A stretch of DNA of 64,000 nucleotides, from NCBI RefSeq assembly GCF_007678255.1, contig NZ_VEED01000007.1:221328-285327 (forward strand), written 5' to 3'. A model generated the notes under the pieces. That model did no database searches and was not told the DNA's origin. It was given only the letters and a program-made list of their open reading frames with translations. Origin of the DNA: Bacillus sp. X1(2014). Lineage in GTDB: Bacteria; Bacillota; Bacilli; Bacillales_B; DSM-18226. Shown piece after piece: positions 38,562 to 47,161 of the stretch. The position numbers and the translations under genes are program-made. Each line of letters starts with the position of its first letter. Positions within the stretch are counted from its first letter, which is position 1.

Positions 38562-39785
38562 TTATGAAGATTTATTTTTATTATAAATATCAAAAGCTAC
38601 AGCAGCTAATAAAACAAGCCCTTTGATACCTTGCTGCCAATCTATACCTAAACCTAGGATGGACATTCCGTTATTCATGACACCCATAACCAGACCGCCA
38701 ATAATAGCACCTGGCACTGTACCGATTCCACCATATGCTGAAGCCCCGCCAATAAAACATGCCGCAATTGCATCAAGCTCAAAAAGATTTCCTGCTCTAG
38801 GCGTTGCAGCGTTTAATCGTGCTGCAAACAGCAGCCCAGAGAGTGCAGATAACACTCCCATATTTACAAAGACCCAAAATGTTACACGCTTAGTTTTTAC
38901 CCCAGATAACTGAGCTGCTTTTTCATTTCCACCGATCGCATAAATGTGACGCCCTGCTATTGTTTTTGTGGTAATAAATTGATAAGCCAAGATTAATAAA
39001 GCCAAGATAACCAAAATATTTGGAATTCCTTCGTATGTAGCAAGAACATAAACAAATACATTGATTAACGCAACTAATGCAATAATCTTCAAAATGAAAA
39101 TTCCTGCAGGTGAAACATCGAAATTGTATTTTATTTCAGTTTTTCTAGTTTTCATTTCATTGAAAATCAGAATTACTGATAGCAGCGCTCCAATTACAAG
39201 AGTTAAAATATGAAGGTTGGCTCCGTTAAACACATCCGGAATGAAACCAGAGCTGATTTTTTGAAATGTTTCAGGAAAAGGAGAGATTGATTTGCCCTCT
39301 AACACTACCATAGTTAATCCTCTAAACAAAAGCATACCTGCTAGAGTAACAATAAAGGCAGGAATTTTTACATAGGCCACCCAAAATCCTTGCCAGGCAC
39401 CAATAAGCGCACCAATTAATAACGAGATAATAATTGCAACTGATGTTGGGACTTCATGATTTACCATTAAAATTGCTGATATCGCCCCGATAAATGCAGC
39501 TATTGAACCTACCGAAAGGTCAATATGGCCGGTAATTATTACTAAAATCATACCTATTGCCAACACTAATATATAGCTATTTTGCAAGATTAAGTTTGTT
39601 ATATTTAACGGCCTTAACAAAATTCCATCAGTTAGAACCTGGAAAAGAATCATAATTGAAACTAGTGCCAGAATCATGCTGTATTGTCTCATATTATTTT
39701 TGAACAATTGAGAAAGCAAATTTCCTTTCGGTTCAAAATCTGCAGCTTTCTCGTTTTCCGTTGTTTTATGCGTTATTGTTTGCAT
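38562..39785 (-). CDS. gguB: Multiple-sugar ABC transporter permease, GguB/XylH-like
   Basis: A 407-aa CUT2 permease with about ten membrane segments and the conserved GHIDLSVGSIAAFIG and IGGNEKAAQLSGV. It belongs with the adjacent double ATPase and the ChvE-like binding protein, a set known to import arabinose, xylose, galactose or glucose. Arabinose is favoured here by the locus. It starts 13 bp after the ATPase stop and is the last gene of the operon, followed by a strong terminator. Confidence 0.88.
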   Translation of the reverse strand: MQTITHKTTENEKAADFEPKGNLLSQLFKNNMRQYSMILALVSIMILFQVLTDGILLRPLNITNLILQNSYILVLAIGMILVIITGHIDLSVGSIAAFIGAISAILMVNHEVPTSVAIIISLLIGALIGAWQGFWVAYVKIPAFIVTLAGMLLFRGLTMVVLEGKSISPFPETFQKISSGFIPDVFNGANLHILTLVIGALLSVILIFNEMKTRKTEIKYNFDVSPAGIFILKIIALVALINVFVYVLATYEGIPNILVILALLILAYQFITTKTIAGRHIYAIGGNEKAAQLSGVKTKRVTFWVFVNMGVLSALSGLLFAARLNAATPRAGNLFELDAIAACFIGGASAYGGIGTVPGAIIGGLVMGVMNNGMSILGLGIDWQQGIKGLVLLAAVAFDIYNKNKSS

Positions 39786-39798
39786 GTTTTCCTACCCC

Positions 39799-41328
39799 CT
39801 AAACTCTACTTTTAGTCATATATTTCATAATACGTTCCTGAGTTGCTTCTTCTTTGGAAACTTCACCAGTTATTCTGCCTTCATTCATTACATACACTCG
39901 GTCACAAATTCCAAGAATTTCTGGTAGTTCTGAAGAAATAACTAAAATACCTTTTCCATCTGAAGCCAACTGATTAATAATCGAATATATTTCATACTTT
40001 GCGCCTACATCTATGCCGCGGGTAGGTTCATCTAAAATCAAAATGTCAGGCTCTGAAAAAATCCATTTACTTAATACAACTTTTTGTTGATTTCCACCAC
40101 TAAGATTTCCAGTTTTCTGATGAATACTTGGAGTTTTGATCTTTAATTTTTCACGGAATTGTTCAGATTCAATAATTTCTTGATTCTTATTAATAACAAA
40201 TTTATTTGTAATCTTATTTAGACTTGCTAATGTAATGTTTTGTTTAATGTCATCCATTAAAATGAGCCCGTTTCCCTTTCGATCTTCAGAAACATAAGCG
40301 ATTCCATATTCAATTGCCTGACTAACATTATTCAAATGGATTTCTTTATTATCCTTAAATATTTGTCCTGTTATTTTCTTTCCGTACGATTTTCCAAAGA
40401 TACTCATTGCCAGCTCTGTTCTTCCGGCACCCATCAAGCCGGCTATACCAACAATCTCACCTTTACGAATATGAAAATTCACATCATCAATAGATTTTTG
40501 ATTCGTATGCAATGGGTGAAAGACATTCCAGTTTTTCACTTCAAAAATAGTATTACCTATTTTCGCTTCCCTTTTTGGATAGCGATTCGTTAATTCTCTT
40601 CCAACCATTCCCTTGATAATTCTATCCTCTGAAATTTTATCTTTTTTCATATCTAGTGTTTCTACAGTTTGACCGTCACGCAGAATGGTGATTGAATCCG
40701 CCACTTTGGAAATTTCATTCAATTTATGCGATATAATAATGGCTGACATGCCTTGTTTTTTTAATTCTAATAACAGATTTAATAGATTTTCACTGTCGTG
40801 TTCATTTAAAGCAGCAGTAGGTTCATCCAATATTAATAATTTTACATTTTTAGAAAGTGCCTTCGCTATTTCAGTTAATTGTTGTTTTCCAACGCCCAAG
40901 TTTGCCGTTTTTGTATTTGGTGATTCGTTTAATCCTACCTTTTTCAGCAGTTCTCTGGTTCTTAACACAGTTTTATTCCAATTGATAATTCCATTTTTCG
41001 CCTGTTCGTTACCAAGGAAGATATTTTCAGCAATCGATAGGTGTGGAATCAATGCGAGTTCTTGGTGAATAATAACAATACCTAATTCTTCACTTTGTTT
41101 GATGTCTTTGAATTTACAAACGTTTCCATTAAACAGTATGTCCCCCGTGTACGAACCATGTGGGTAGACACCACTCAATACCTTCATTAATGTGGATTTC
41201 CCAGCCCCATTTTCTCCACATAAAGCGTGAATTTCTCCCTCTTTTATTTTTAAATTTACATTTTGAAGAGCTTTGACACCTGGGAACTCTTTTGTAATAT
41301 TTCTCATTTCTAAAATAATCTTTGACAT
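39799..41328 (-). CDS. gguA: Multiple-sugar ABC transporter ATPase, GguA/XylG-like
   Basis: A 509-aa double ATPase. Domain 1 has GENGAGKST and [11 protein letters not shown]; domain 2 has [10 protein letters not shown], the signature LSGGNQQKV and [10 protein letters not shown]. It energises import of the sugar bound by the ChvE-like protein. It is encoded between binding protein and permease; a stem-loop (41360-41392) precedes it. It is clearly a paralogue of the YtfR-like ATPase at 30921-32453, but its partners belong to a different branch of the family. Confidence 0.92.
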   Translation of the reverse strand: MSKIILEMRNITKEFPGVKALQNVNLKIKEGEIHALCGENGAGKSTLMKVLSGVYPHGSYTGDILFNGNVCKFKDIKQSEELGIVIIHQELALIPHLSIAENIFLGNEQAKNGIINWNKTVLRTRELLKKVGLNESPNTKTANLGVGKQQLTEIAKALSKNVKLLILDEPTAALNEHDSENLLNLLLELKKQGMSAIIISHKLNEISKVADSITILRDGQTVETLDMKKDKISEDRIIKGMVGRELTNRYPKREAKIGNTIFEVKNWNVFHPLHTNQKSIDDVNFHIRKGEIVGIAGLMGAGRTELAMSIFGKSYGKKITGQIFKDNKEIHLNNVSQAIEYGIAYVSEDRKGNGLILMDDIKQNITLASLNKITNKFVINKNQEIIESEQFREKLKIKTPSIHQKTGNLSGGNQQKVVLSKWIFSEPDILILDEPTRGIDVGAKYEIYSIINQLASDGKGILVISSELPEILGICDRVYVMNEGRITGEVSKEEATQERIMKYMTKSRV

Positions 41329-41359
41329 ATTTCACCACACCCTCACATTTTGATAAAAT

Positions 41360-41392
41360 GAGTTAGTGACAGTTAATCCAGAGTCACTAACT
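41360..41392 (-). other. Intercistronic hairpin after the ChvE-like gene
   Basis: GAGTTAGTGAC and GTCACTAACTC pair perfectly around an 11-nt loop, followed on the minus strand by ATTTTATC. It is placed as the hairpins after the other two binding-protein genes. Confidence 0.65.
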
Positions 41393-41407
41393 CATTTCCA
41401 TCACTCA

Positions 41408-42481
41408 TTATTTACTCAGTTCTTCCTTTTTGTAATATCCCGAGTCAACTAGTACAGACTCATAGTTAGTTTTATCAACAGAAACAGGTTCTAATAGATA
41501 GGAAGGAACGACTTTTTTTCCATTGTCGTATGTTTTGGTATCATTCACTTCAGCTTTTTTGCCCTTTAACACTGCATCAGCCATAGAAACGGCTTTTTTG
41601 GCCAATTCCCTAGTGTCTTTAAATACTGTTTGTGTCTGTTCACCATTTATTATTGATTTAATAGAAGCTAGTTCAGCATCTTGTCCAGTGATAATAGGAA
41701 GTGGTTTAGCAGCTGATCCATACCCAACACCTTTTAAAGATGAAATGATACCGATACTAATACCATCATATGGAGATAAAACGGCATCCACCTTGTCAGA
41801 AGTATAGTGAGCACTTAATAGATTATCCATTCTTGCTTGTGCAACTGCACCGTCCCATCTTAATGTGGCACCTTGATCAAATGAATTTTGACCGCTTTTT
41901 ACGACTAATTTCCCTGATTCAATGTATGGCTTTAATACTGACATTGCGCCATCAAAGAAGAAATAAGCATTATTATCATCTGGTGAGCCTGCAAATAACT
42001 CGATATTAAATGGGCCCTTTCCTACTTTTAAACCTAATTTTTCTTCAATGTAAGAGCCTTGTTGAACACCTACCTTAAAGTTATCAAATGTTGCATAGTA
42101 GCTGACATATTTACTATTTTTAATTAAACGATCATATGCAATGACTTTAATTTCTTGCTTGTTTGCTTTGTCAAGAACATCTGTTAAGGCTTCACCATCA
42201 ATTGACGCAATGACTAAAACGTTTACACCTTTTGTAATCATATTCTCGATTTGAGATACCTGATTCTCTACTACGTCTTCTGCATATTGCAAGTCCACTT
42301 TATACCCTAACTTTTCAAATTCTTTTTTCATATTTTGTCCGTCACTTACCCATCTTTCCGATGACTTTGTAGGCATTGCAATACCTACAAACCCGCTATC
42401 ACCACTTGTACTTTTACTTCCACATGCTGCCAACGAAAATAACAATGTTATTAACATAAATACCGACAACAACTTTTTCAT
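41408..42481 (-). CDS. chvE: Sugar-binding lipoprotein, ChvE/XylF-like
   Basis: A 357-aa lipoprotein with lipobox SLAACGS at residues 17-23 and a type 1 periplasmic-binding domain. Family-typical stretches include [25 protein letters not shown] and [14 protein letters not shown]. It binds monosaccharides for the GguA/GguB-like importer encoded downstream; arabinose is the likely ligand from context. The ATG follows AAGGGGCG. It is first in the operon, and its promoter has both a box 2 repeat and a cre site. Confidence 0.9.
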   Translation of the reverse strand: MKKLLSVFMLITLLFSLAACGSKSTSGDSGFVGIAMPTKSSERWVSDGQNMKKEFEKLGYKVDLQYAEDVVENQVSQIENMITKGVNVLVIASIDGEALTDVLDKANKQEIKVIAYDRLIKNSKYVSYYATFDNFKVGVQQGSYIEEKLGLKVGKGPFNIELFAGSPDDNNAYFFFDGAMSVLKPYIESGKLVVKSGQNSFDQGATLRWDGAVAQARMDNLLSAHYTSDKVDAVLSPYDGISIGIISSLKGVGYGSAAKPLPIITGQDAELASIKSIINGEQTQTVFKDTRELAKKAVSMADAVLKGKKAEVNDTKTYDNGKKVVPSYLLEPVSVDKTNYESVLVDSGYYKKEELSK

Positions 42482-42527
42482 CTGAATCGCCCCTTTGTTT
42501 TTTAGGTTTTATTTTTTCCTTGCTATG

Positions 42528-42580
42528 AATATATCACCCTCTCATTTTTAGGTCTTTTCAATAAAACAACTATTTTTATA
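42528..42580 (-). promoter_or_regulatory. Promoter of the ChvE-type importer operon with box 2
   Basis: Minus strand: TATAAA (42575-42580), 14 bp, TGAAAA (42555-42560), 21 bp, -10 TATATT (42528-42533). Confidence 0.65.
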
Positions 42581-42595
42581 AAAATTTAACTTACT

Positions 42596-42609
42596 TTTAA
42601 GCGCTTTCA
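42596..42609 (-). promoter_or_regulatory. cre-like site upstream of ChvE-type importer promoter
   Basis: Minus strand TGAAAGCGCTTAAA matches the cre core. It lies upstream of box 2 rather than over the transcription start, so CcpA may hinder activator binding. Confidence 0.55.
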
Positions 42610-42625
42610 ATAATTGCCTGAATAC

Positions 42626-42664
42626 AAAAAAGGACAGTCCAAATTACTTCGATTGGACTGTCCC
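42626..42664 (-). terminator. Terminator of the first sensor operon
   Basis: Minus strand GGGACAGTCCAAT pairs with ATTTGGACTGTCC and is followed by TTTTTTG, just after the response-regulator stop. Confidence 0.85.
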
Positions 42665-42694
42665 ATAATTTAAATCTGATTAAGAAAAACTATA

Positions 42695-43927
42695 TTACAA
42701 CAATTCTGAACTAGAAATCGAAACTGAAAAACCGGCACTTTTTCGATACTGATTGGGAGATACACCCATTACTTTTTTAAAAGCAGTACTAAAATAATGC
42801 TGCGTTTCATAACCAACTTTTTCGGCGATTTCAAGAATTGAAAGTTCTGTAGAATTTAGCAGCATAATCGCCTTGCTGATTCGCATATTTGTAATCAAAC
42901 TAACAAAAGAGGTCCCTAATTCCTTTTTCATGATTCTGCTTAAATAAACAGAAGATACGTGCAGATACTGTGCCATTGATTCCAATGTTAAATCTGTTTC
43001 TGAAAAATGTTCGCTAAGATAGGATCTCGCTCGCCGGACAATCGGTGATATTTTTAAATTTTCAGAAATCATCGTTTCGCAATGCCTATAAGTTTCAGAA
43101 ATCACAAATGTTTCTCCTGTAACTTTCTCAAAGTGCATATTCGGTATCGTGTTCATAAAATTTTTTAATTTCTTTGATAACAATAATACGAAATCTTCTT
43201 GTTCACATCCCCAAATACAAACTATAATGAACCCTGAAGGATCACGAAAAACAACTTTTTGGAAAGATTCAAGTACATCAGCTACAATATCTTCAGTAAA
43301 ATTAAATAATTGCTCATTATTTTCTTTCAATAAAGGTTTATTGATATAAATTTCATGACATTGGATGAGACCAATCTGATTCGGGCATTGTATCGGCAAT
43401 TGTAAGAATTTTAGTTGCTTAATAATATCAGAGTCAGTCAAATTCCCTTTCAACCACTCCTGACAAAAGTTTTTCTGTAAGAGAGGGATATTTTTAATGA
43501 TTTGGTCTTCCGCTAGTGCTAAGTACTCACTTTGCTGCTCTCTTTCCTCCAGCTGACTTCTAATACTCTGAAGGACGTTTTTCAATTGAACGGGATTTGC
43601 AGGTTTGAGAATATAATCATTAACATTTAAGCGTAATGCTTCTTGGGCATAAGTAAATTCGTCATGACCTGAAATAATGATAATTTTACAGTTAGGCAAA
43701 CTTGCTCGTACATGTTTAATTAAGGTCAAACCATCCATAATTGGCATATTCAAATCTACCAGCAAGATGTCTACAGAATATTCGATGGCAAGTTCGAATG
43801 CTTCTTCTCCATCTTCCGCTTCTGCGACAACTTTCATATGAAGTTCTTGCCAATTGACCGATTCACGAATACCTTCCCGAATAATCGGTTCATCATCAGC
43901 AATCAATACCTTCCAATGATTTGGCAC
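42695..43927 (-). CDS. AraC-type response regulator of the first sugar-sensing system
   Basis: About 410 aa. The receiver domain has IADDEPIIREG and the phospho-acceptor Asp in ILLVDLNMPIMDG; the C-terminal AraC domain has two helix-turn-helix units (MAQYLHVSSVYLSRIMKK and VGYETQHYFSTAFKKV). It is the third gene of the binding protein-kinase-regulator operon. The second helix-turn-helix is almost identical to that of the regulator at 54181-55392, so they may share half-sites. I chose the GTG at 43927, 8 bp after GGGGAG; an in-frame start at 43990 would overlap the kinase gene. Confidence 0.88.
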   Translation of the reverse strand: MPNHWKVLIADDEPIIREGIRESVNWQELHMKVVAEAEDGEEAFELAIEYSVDILLVDLNMPIMDGLTLIKHVRASLPNCKIIIISGHDEFTYAQEALRLNVNDYILKPANPVQLKNVLQSIRSQLEEREQQSEYLALAEDQIIKNIPLLQKNFCQEWLKGNLTDSDIIKQLKFLQLPIQCPNQIGLIQCHEIYINKPLLKENNEQLFNFTEDIVADVLESFQKVVFRDPSGFIIVCIWGCEQEDFVLLLSKKLKNFMNTIPNMHFEKVTGETFVISETYRHCETMISENLKISPIVRRARSYLSEHFSETDLTLESMAQYLHVSSVYLSRIMKKELGTSFVSLITNMRISKAIMLLNSTELSILEIAEKVGYETQHYFSTAFKKVMGVSPNQYRKSAGFSVSISSSELL

Positions 43928-43961
43928 GCAATTTTCTCCCCTTTCGAATTCTATCATCGCT

Positions 43962-45779
43962 TCATTTTTCTTTAATGGCAGGAAGTACAACCTTCACTGA
44001 TGTACCCTTACCTATTTCACTTTCAATTGATATACCGTATTTATCACCAAAAGTCAGTTTAATTCTGGCTTGGACATTAATCATTCCGTACCCGAAATTC
44101 TCACTTCCTTTATAGTGTTGAGGTTGAGTGATTAACGTTCCCAATTTACTTCTTAGAGCTTCCAGCTTTTCATTGGGAATTCCCTTCCCATCATCTTTAA
44201 CATGAAAAACTATTTTTCCTTCATGTTCTTCTGCTTTTACAATAATATGACCAGGTCCCCGCCTCTCTTTGATTCCATGATATATAGCGTTTTCTACAAT
44301 TGGCTGTAATACAAGTTTTAATACATTGATCTTTTCGACATTTGAAGCAATATCTAATGTGTAATGTAATTTTTCTTGATATCTAGCTTTTTGGATCTTT
44401 AGATAACTGCTAATATGCTCCATTTCTTCTTTTAGAGGAATAATATCGTTACCTTTACTTAACCCAATACGGAAAAGCCTTGATAATGACTCTACCAATT
44501 CAGCAACTTCTTCTGCACCTTTTTTACGGGCCAACCAATGAATAGTGTCCAATGTATTGTAAAGGAAATGAGGCTTAATATGAGCCTGTAGACTCCGTAG
44601 TTCAGCTTCACGTTTTTGGCGCTCTTGCTGCTCATTTAGTGTAATCAGTTTGTTAATTTGAACAAGCATCGTATTAAAGCTGCGTCCAAGTAACCCTATT
44701 TCATCCATTCGTTCTCCTTTGTAACGGACAGAAAAATCTCCTAACTCCGCTTTTCGCATAAACGACATGAGTTGCCTGATGGGTCTTGACATAGAATAGG
44801 ATAAATAATAGGAGGCCCCAAGGCCAAACAAACAGACGAAGAAAACGAAACTAATCACATAAAAATGAATTTCCCTTACCTCGAATACTGATTCTTTTGT
44901 AGAAAATACACCGACAGTTGTCCAACCGGTAAAGGGAGACTTTCTGTAAATGAATTGAAGCTTATTGCCTTTGACTTGTTTAGAGAAATTGCCGTCTTCA
45001 CTTGAATGGAACCAATCAATCGGAATCTTGTTTAGAAAGGGCTCGGATGGCGAGTAGATATTCTCGCCTTTATCGTCAATCACCATTAAATAACCGGTTT
45101 TCCCTAAGCGAACATCTTTTGTTGCTTCCGAAATCACTCTCAATTTCATATCAATTAATATAACACCCTTTACTTGCTGGGTATCAGGGTCTAAAATAGC
45201 TCGTACCACTGACACAACCTCGTCATCCTTGTAATGTACATGGCTAGTTATGTTTCTGTTAGAGGGGTGCCCTAATATTTTGAATATCCCTTCACTTTCT
45301 ACAGCAGCTTGGTACCATGATTCTTCCGTAAGGCTTTTCTTTGAGCGGGAATACATGTCGTTACTGATGTACTGACCATTGCTGTTTACCACAAGAATGC
45401 CTGCTGCTTCGGGATACAATGTTGTAAGTCCTTGCAGAAATGTTTGTATCTGATAATCATCATTTAGCCGTTTGCCTTGCTGACTTTTTTTCTCGTACAA
45501 AAATTGCTTAATTTCCGGGTTAAAAGCTATCAAATAACTCATGTTTTGCATGTTACCGGCGTAGAAATCCAGAGTTTTATTGACCTGACCAATTAGCTGA
45601 AGTGTATTTTGATTCACTTGTCTCTCGATAATGTGGTTTACAGTCCATCCCGTCAGCAACCCAAGACCAATGGAAGGCAGAATACTGATTAGCATCAATA
45701 GAATAATTAACTTAAATCGTATTGGAAGATTGTTTATTATAAAAAGTTTATTTTTGTCCAATTTCTTTAAATCTCTCAT
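43962..45779 (-). CDS. Sensor histidine kinase of the first sugar-sensing system
   Basis: A 605-aa membrane kinase. A membrane segment near 23-45 is followed by an extracellular Cache-type sensor region (about 50-300), a second segment near 305-325, HAMP (about 330-380), then the kinase domain with His in AHIKPHFLYNTLDTIHWLA and the ATP-binding motifs ENAIYHG, DDGKGIP and GYGMINV. Together with the anchored binding protein encoded before it, it likely detects a sugar outside the cell. It starts 12 bp after that gene. Confidence 0.9.
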   Translation of the reverse strand: MRDLKKLDKNKLFIINNLPIRFKLIILLMLISILPSIGLGLLTGWTVNHIIERQVNQNTLQLIGQVNKTLDFYAGNMQNMSYLIAFNPEIKQFLYEKKSQQGKRLNDDYQIQTFLQGLTTLYPEAAGILVVNSNGQYISNDMYSRSKKSLTEESWYQAAVESEGIFKILGHPSNRNITSHVHYKDDEVVSVVRAILDPDTQQVKGVILIDMKLRVISEATKDVRLGKTGYLMVIDDKGENIYSPSEPFLNKIPIDWFHSSEDGNFSKQVKGNKLQFIYRKSPFTGWTTVGVFSTKESVFEVREIHFYVISFVFFVCLFGLGASYYLSYSMSRPIRQLMSFMRKAELGDFSVRYKGERMDEIGLLGRSFNTMLVQINKLITLNEQQERQKREAELRSLQAHIKPHFLYNTLDTIHWLARKKGAEEVAELVESLSRLFRIGLSKGNDIIPLKEEMEHISSYLKIQKARYQEKLHYTLDIASNVEKINVLKLVLQPIVENAIYHGIKERRGPGHIIVKAEEHEGKIVFHVKDDGKGIPNEKLEALRSKLGTLITQPQHYKGSENFGYGMINVQARIKLTFGDKYGISIESEIGKGTSVKVVLPAIKEK

Positions 45780-45791
45780 ATTCTTGGTGGC

Positions 45792-46802
45792 TCACTTTGC
45801 ATAGTAATTTTCTACATTTTCTTTAGTAACAATAGAAATCCCTGTATCTACATATGATGTCATTTGAGGTTGATCTGAAAATTCACGTTTTATTATTGGA
45901 GAATTTTTATGTTGGAGATCAAATAAGTACAGTAAAGACCAAAACCCCATCCTCCAAGTACCTTGAGCCAAGGTTGCAGATATAGTACCGTCTTTTATCA
46001 AATCCAGAGTTGGTTTATCTGTATCAAAACTTACAATTTTCACTTTTTGATTTCTCTTTAGAATACCAACAGCTTCACCGACCCCAACCCCTCCATTGGC
46101 TTCTGTAGCAAAAATCCCTTTCAAATCTGGATGCTTCTTTAAAAGGTCCATGGCGACCTTACTTGAAACAATCTGATCTCCCTTTCCATCTTTTACCGCT
46201 ATCACCTCTATTCCTGCTGTTTTCTTAATTGTGTCTAGAAATCCCTTTGTTCTTTCCTGATGATTTAATTGATTTGGTGATGTTATAACAGCGACTTTTC
46301 CTTTAGCACCCATTAATTCAGCTAACTTTTGCGCTGCCGTTATGCCAGCTTTATAATTATCCGTACCTAAAAAAGAAGACACATTGTCCGAGGGAGCACC
46401 TGAGTCAAATAAAACGATAGGAATACCCGCATCCTTTGCTTTTTCAAAAGTGATAGATAAAGCGTCAGGGTCAATAGCTGAAATCGCAATACCTGCTGGC
46501 TTTTTGGCTATTACCTGCTCCATTACCGTAATTTGTTCATGTATATCATGCTGTGTTGCTCCACGGTACTCAACTGATACATTCAACTTCTGAGATGCAT
46601 CCTCAAACCCTTTTAAGGAGCCTTTCCAATAGTCAATTCCTGACTGGAAAGTAACCATTACGTACTTCTCACTAATTCCCTCTTGGCTTTCTCTTTGAAT
46701 TTTCTCTAAATGGGATAAGTGTGACTCATTAAAATGATAATCATACATATAAAGAAAGTAGGAGATTAACAGAAAGACATAAATTAGTAATAGTTTTTTC
46801 AC
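45792..46802 (-). CDS. Membrane-anchored RbsB-like sugar-binding protein (sensor component)
   Basis: A 336-aa type 1 periplasmic-binding protein. The N-terminus is a short hydrophobic segment (LLLIYVFLLISYFLYMY) with no lipobox Cys and no clear signal-peptidase site, so it is probably held in the membrane by that helix. The binding domain has AISAIDPDALS, IPIVLFDSGAPSD and FATEANGGVGVGEA. There is no permease or ATPase gene beside it; a sensor kinase follows at once, so it most likely presents sugar to that kinase. The start is GTG with GGGGGG upstream. The promoter carries box 2. Confidence 0.85.
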   Translation of the reverse strand: MKKLLLIYVFLLISYFLYMYDYHFNESHLSHLEKIQRESQEGISEKYVMVTFQSGIDYWKGSLKGFEDASQKLNVSVEYRGATQHDIHEQITVMEQVIAKKPAGIAISAIDPDALSITFEKAKDAGIPIVLFDSGAPSDNVSSFLGTDNYKAGITAAQKLAELMGAKGKVAVITSPNQLNHQERTKGFLDTIKKTAGIEVIAVKDGKGDQIVSSKVAMDLLKKHPDLKGIFATEANGGVGVGEAVGILKRNQKVKIVSFDTDKPTLDLIKDGTISATLAQGTWRMGFWSLLYLFDLQHKNSPIIKREFSDQPQMTSYVDTGISIVTKENVENYYAK

Positions 46803-46829
46803 TTATGAACCCCCTTCCAAAGCTCATAG

Positions 46830-46843
46830 AGAAAGCGATTACA
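46830..46843 (+). promoter_or_regulatory. cre-like site before the first sensor operon
   Basis: AGAAAGCGATTACA matches the cre consensus except for the first base. It lies between the predicted -10 (46924-46929) and the GTG start. Confidence 0.5.
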
Positions 46844-46923
46844 ATAAAAGTTCACTGTACATACCATTCGAACTGTCCTCATCTCTTTTTTAGAGGACTA
46901 TATCACTCTTTTCTCTTTGAATG

Positions 46924-46976
46924 ATTCTAAAGAAAAAAACAATAAATGTATTTATAAAAATCAAGAATTATTTATA
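46924..46976 (-). promoter_or_regulatory. Promoter of the first sensor operon with box 2
   Basis: Minus strand: TATAAA (46971-46976), 14 bp, TATAAA (46951-46956), 21 bp, -10 TAGAAT (46924-46929). Self-activation of the sensor system is implied. Confidence 0.68.
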
Positions 46977-47072
46977 ATAATCTGCTATTTTTTGATTAAG
47001 CTAGCGTTAAAAGGTAAATCGGATTAGTATTATCATCTATGATTGAACTGGGGAGAGGATAATTGAGAAGAA

Positions 47073-47100
47073 GCCAAGGCTTTTTTAAAAAGCACTTGGC
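47073..47100 (-). terminator. Possible weak terminator after the 914-aa GH43 gene
   Basis: GCCAAGTGCTTTTT pairs imperfectly with AAAAAAGCCTTGGC; the following run on the minus strand is TTCTTCTC rather than pure T. Confidence 0.5.
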
Positions 47101-47161
47101 TGATTTGGTATTTCTATTTTTACCCATATATTTTTGATACTACCTTTTTCATATACTAGTT

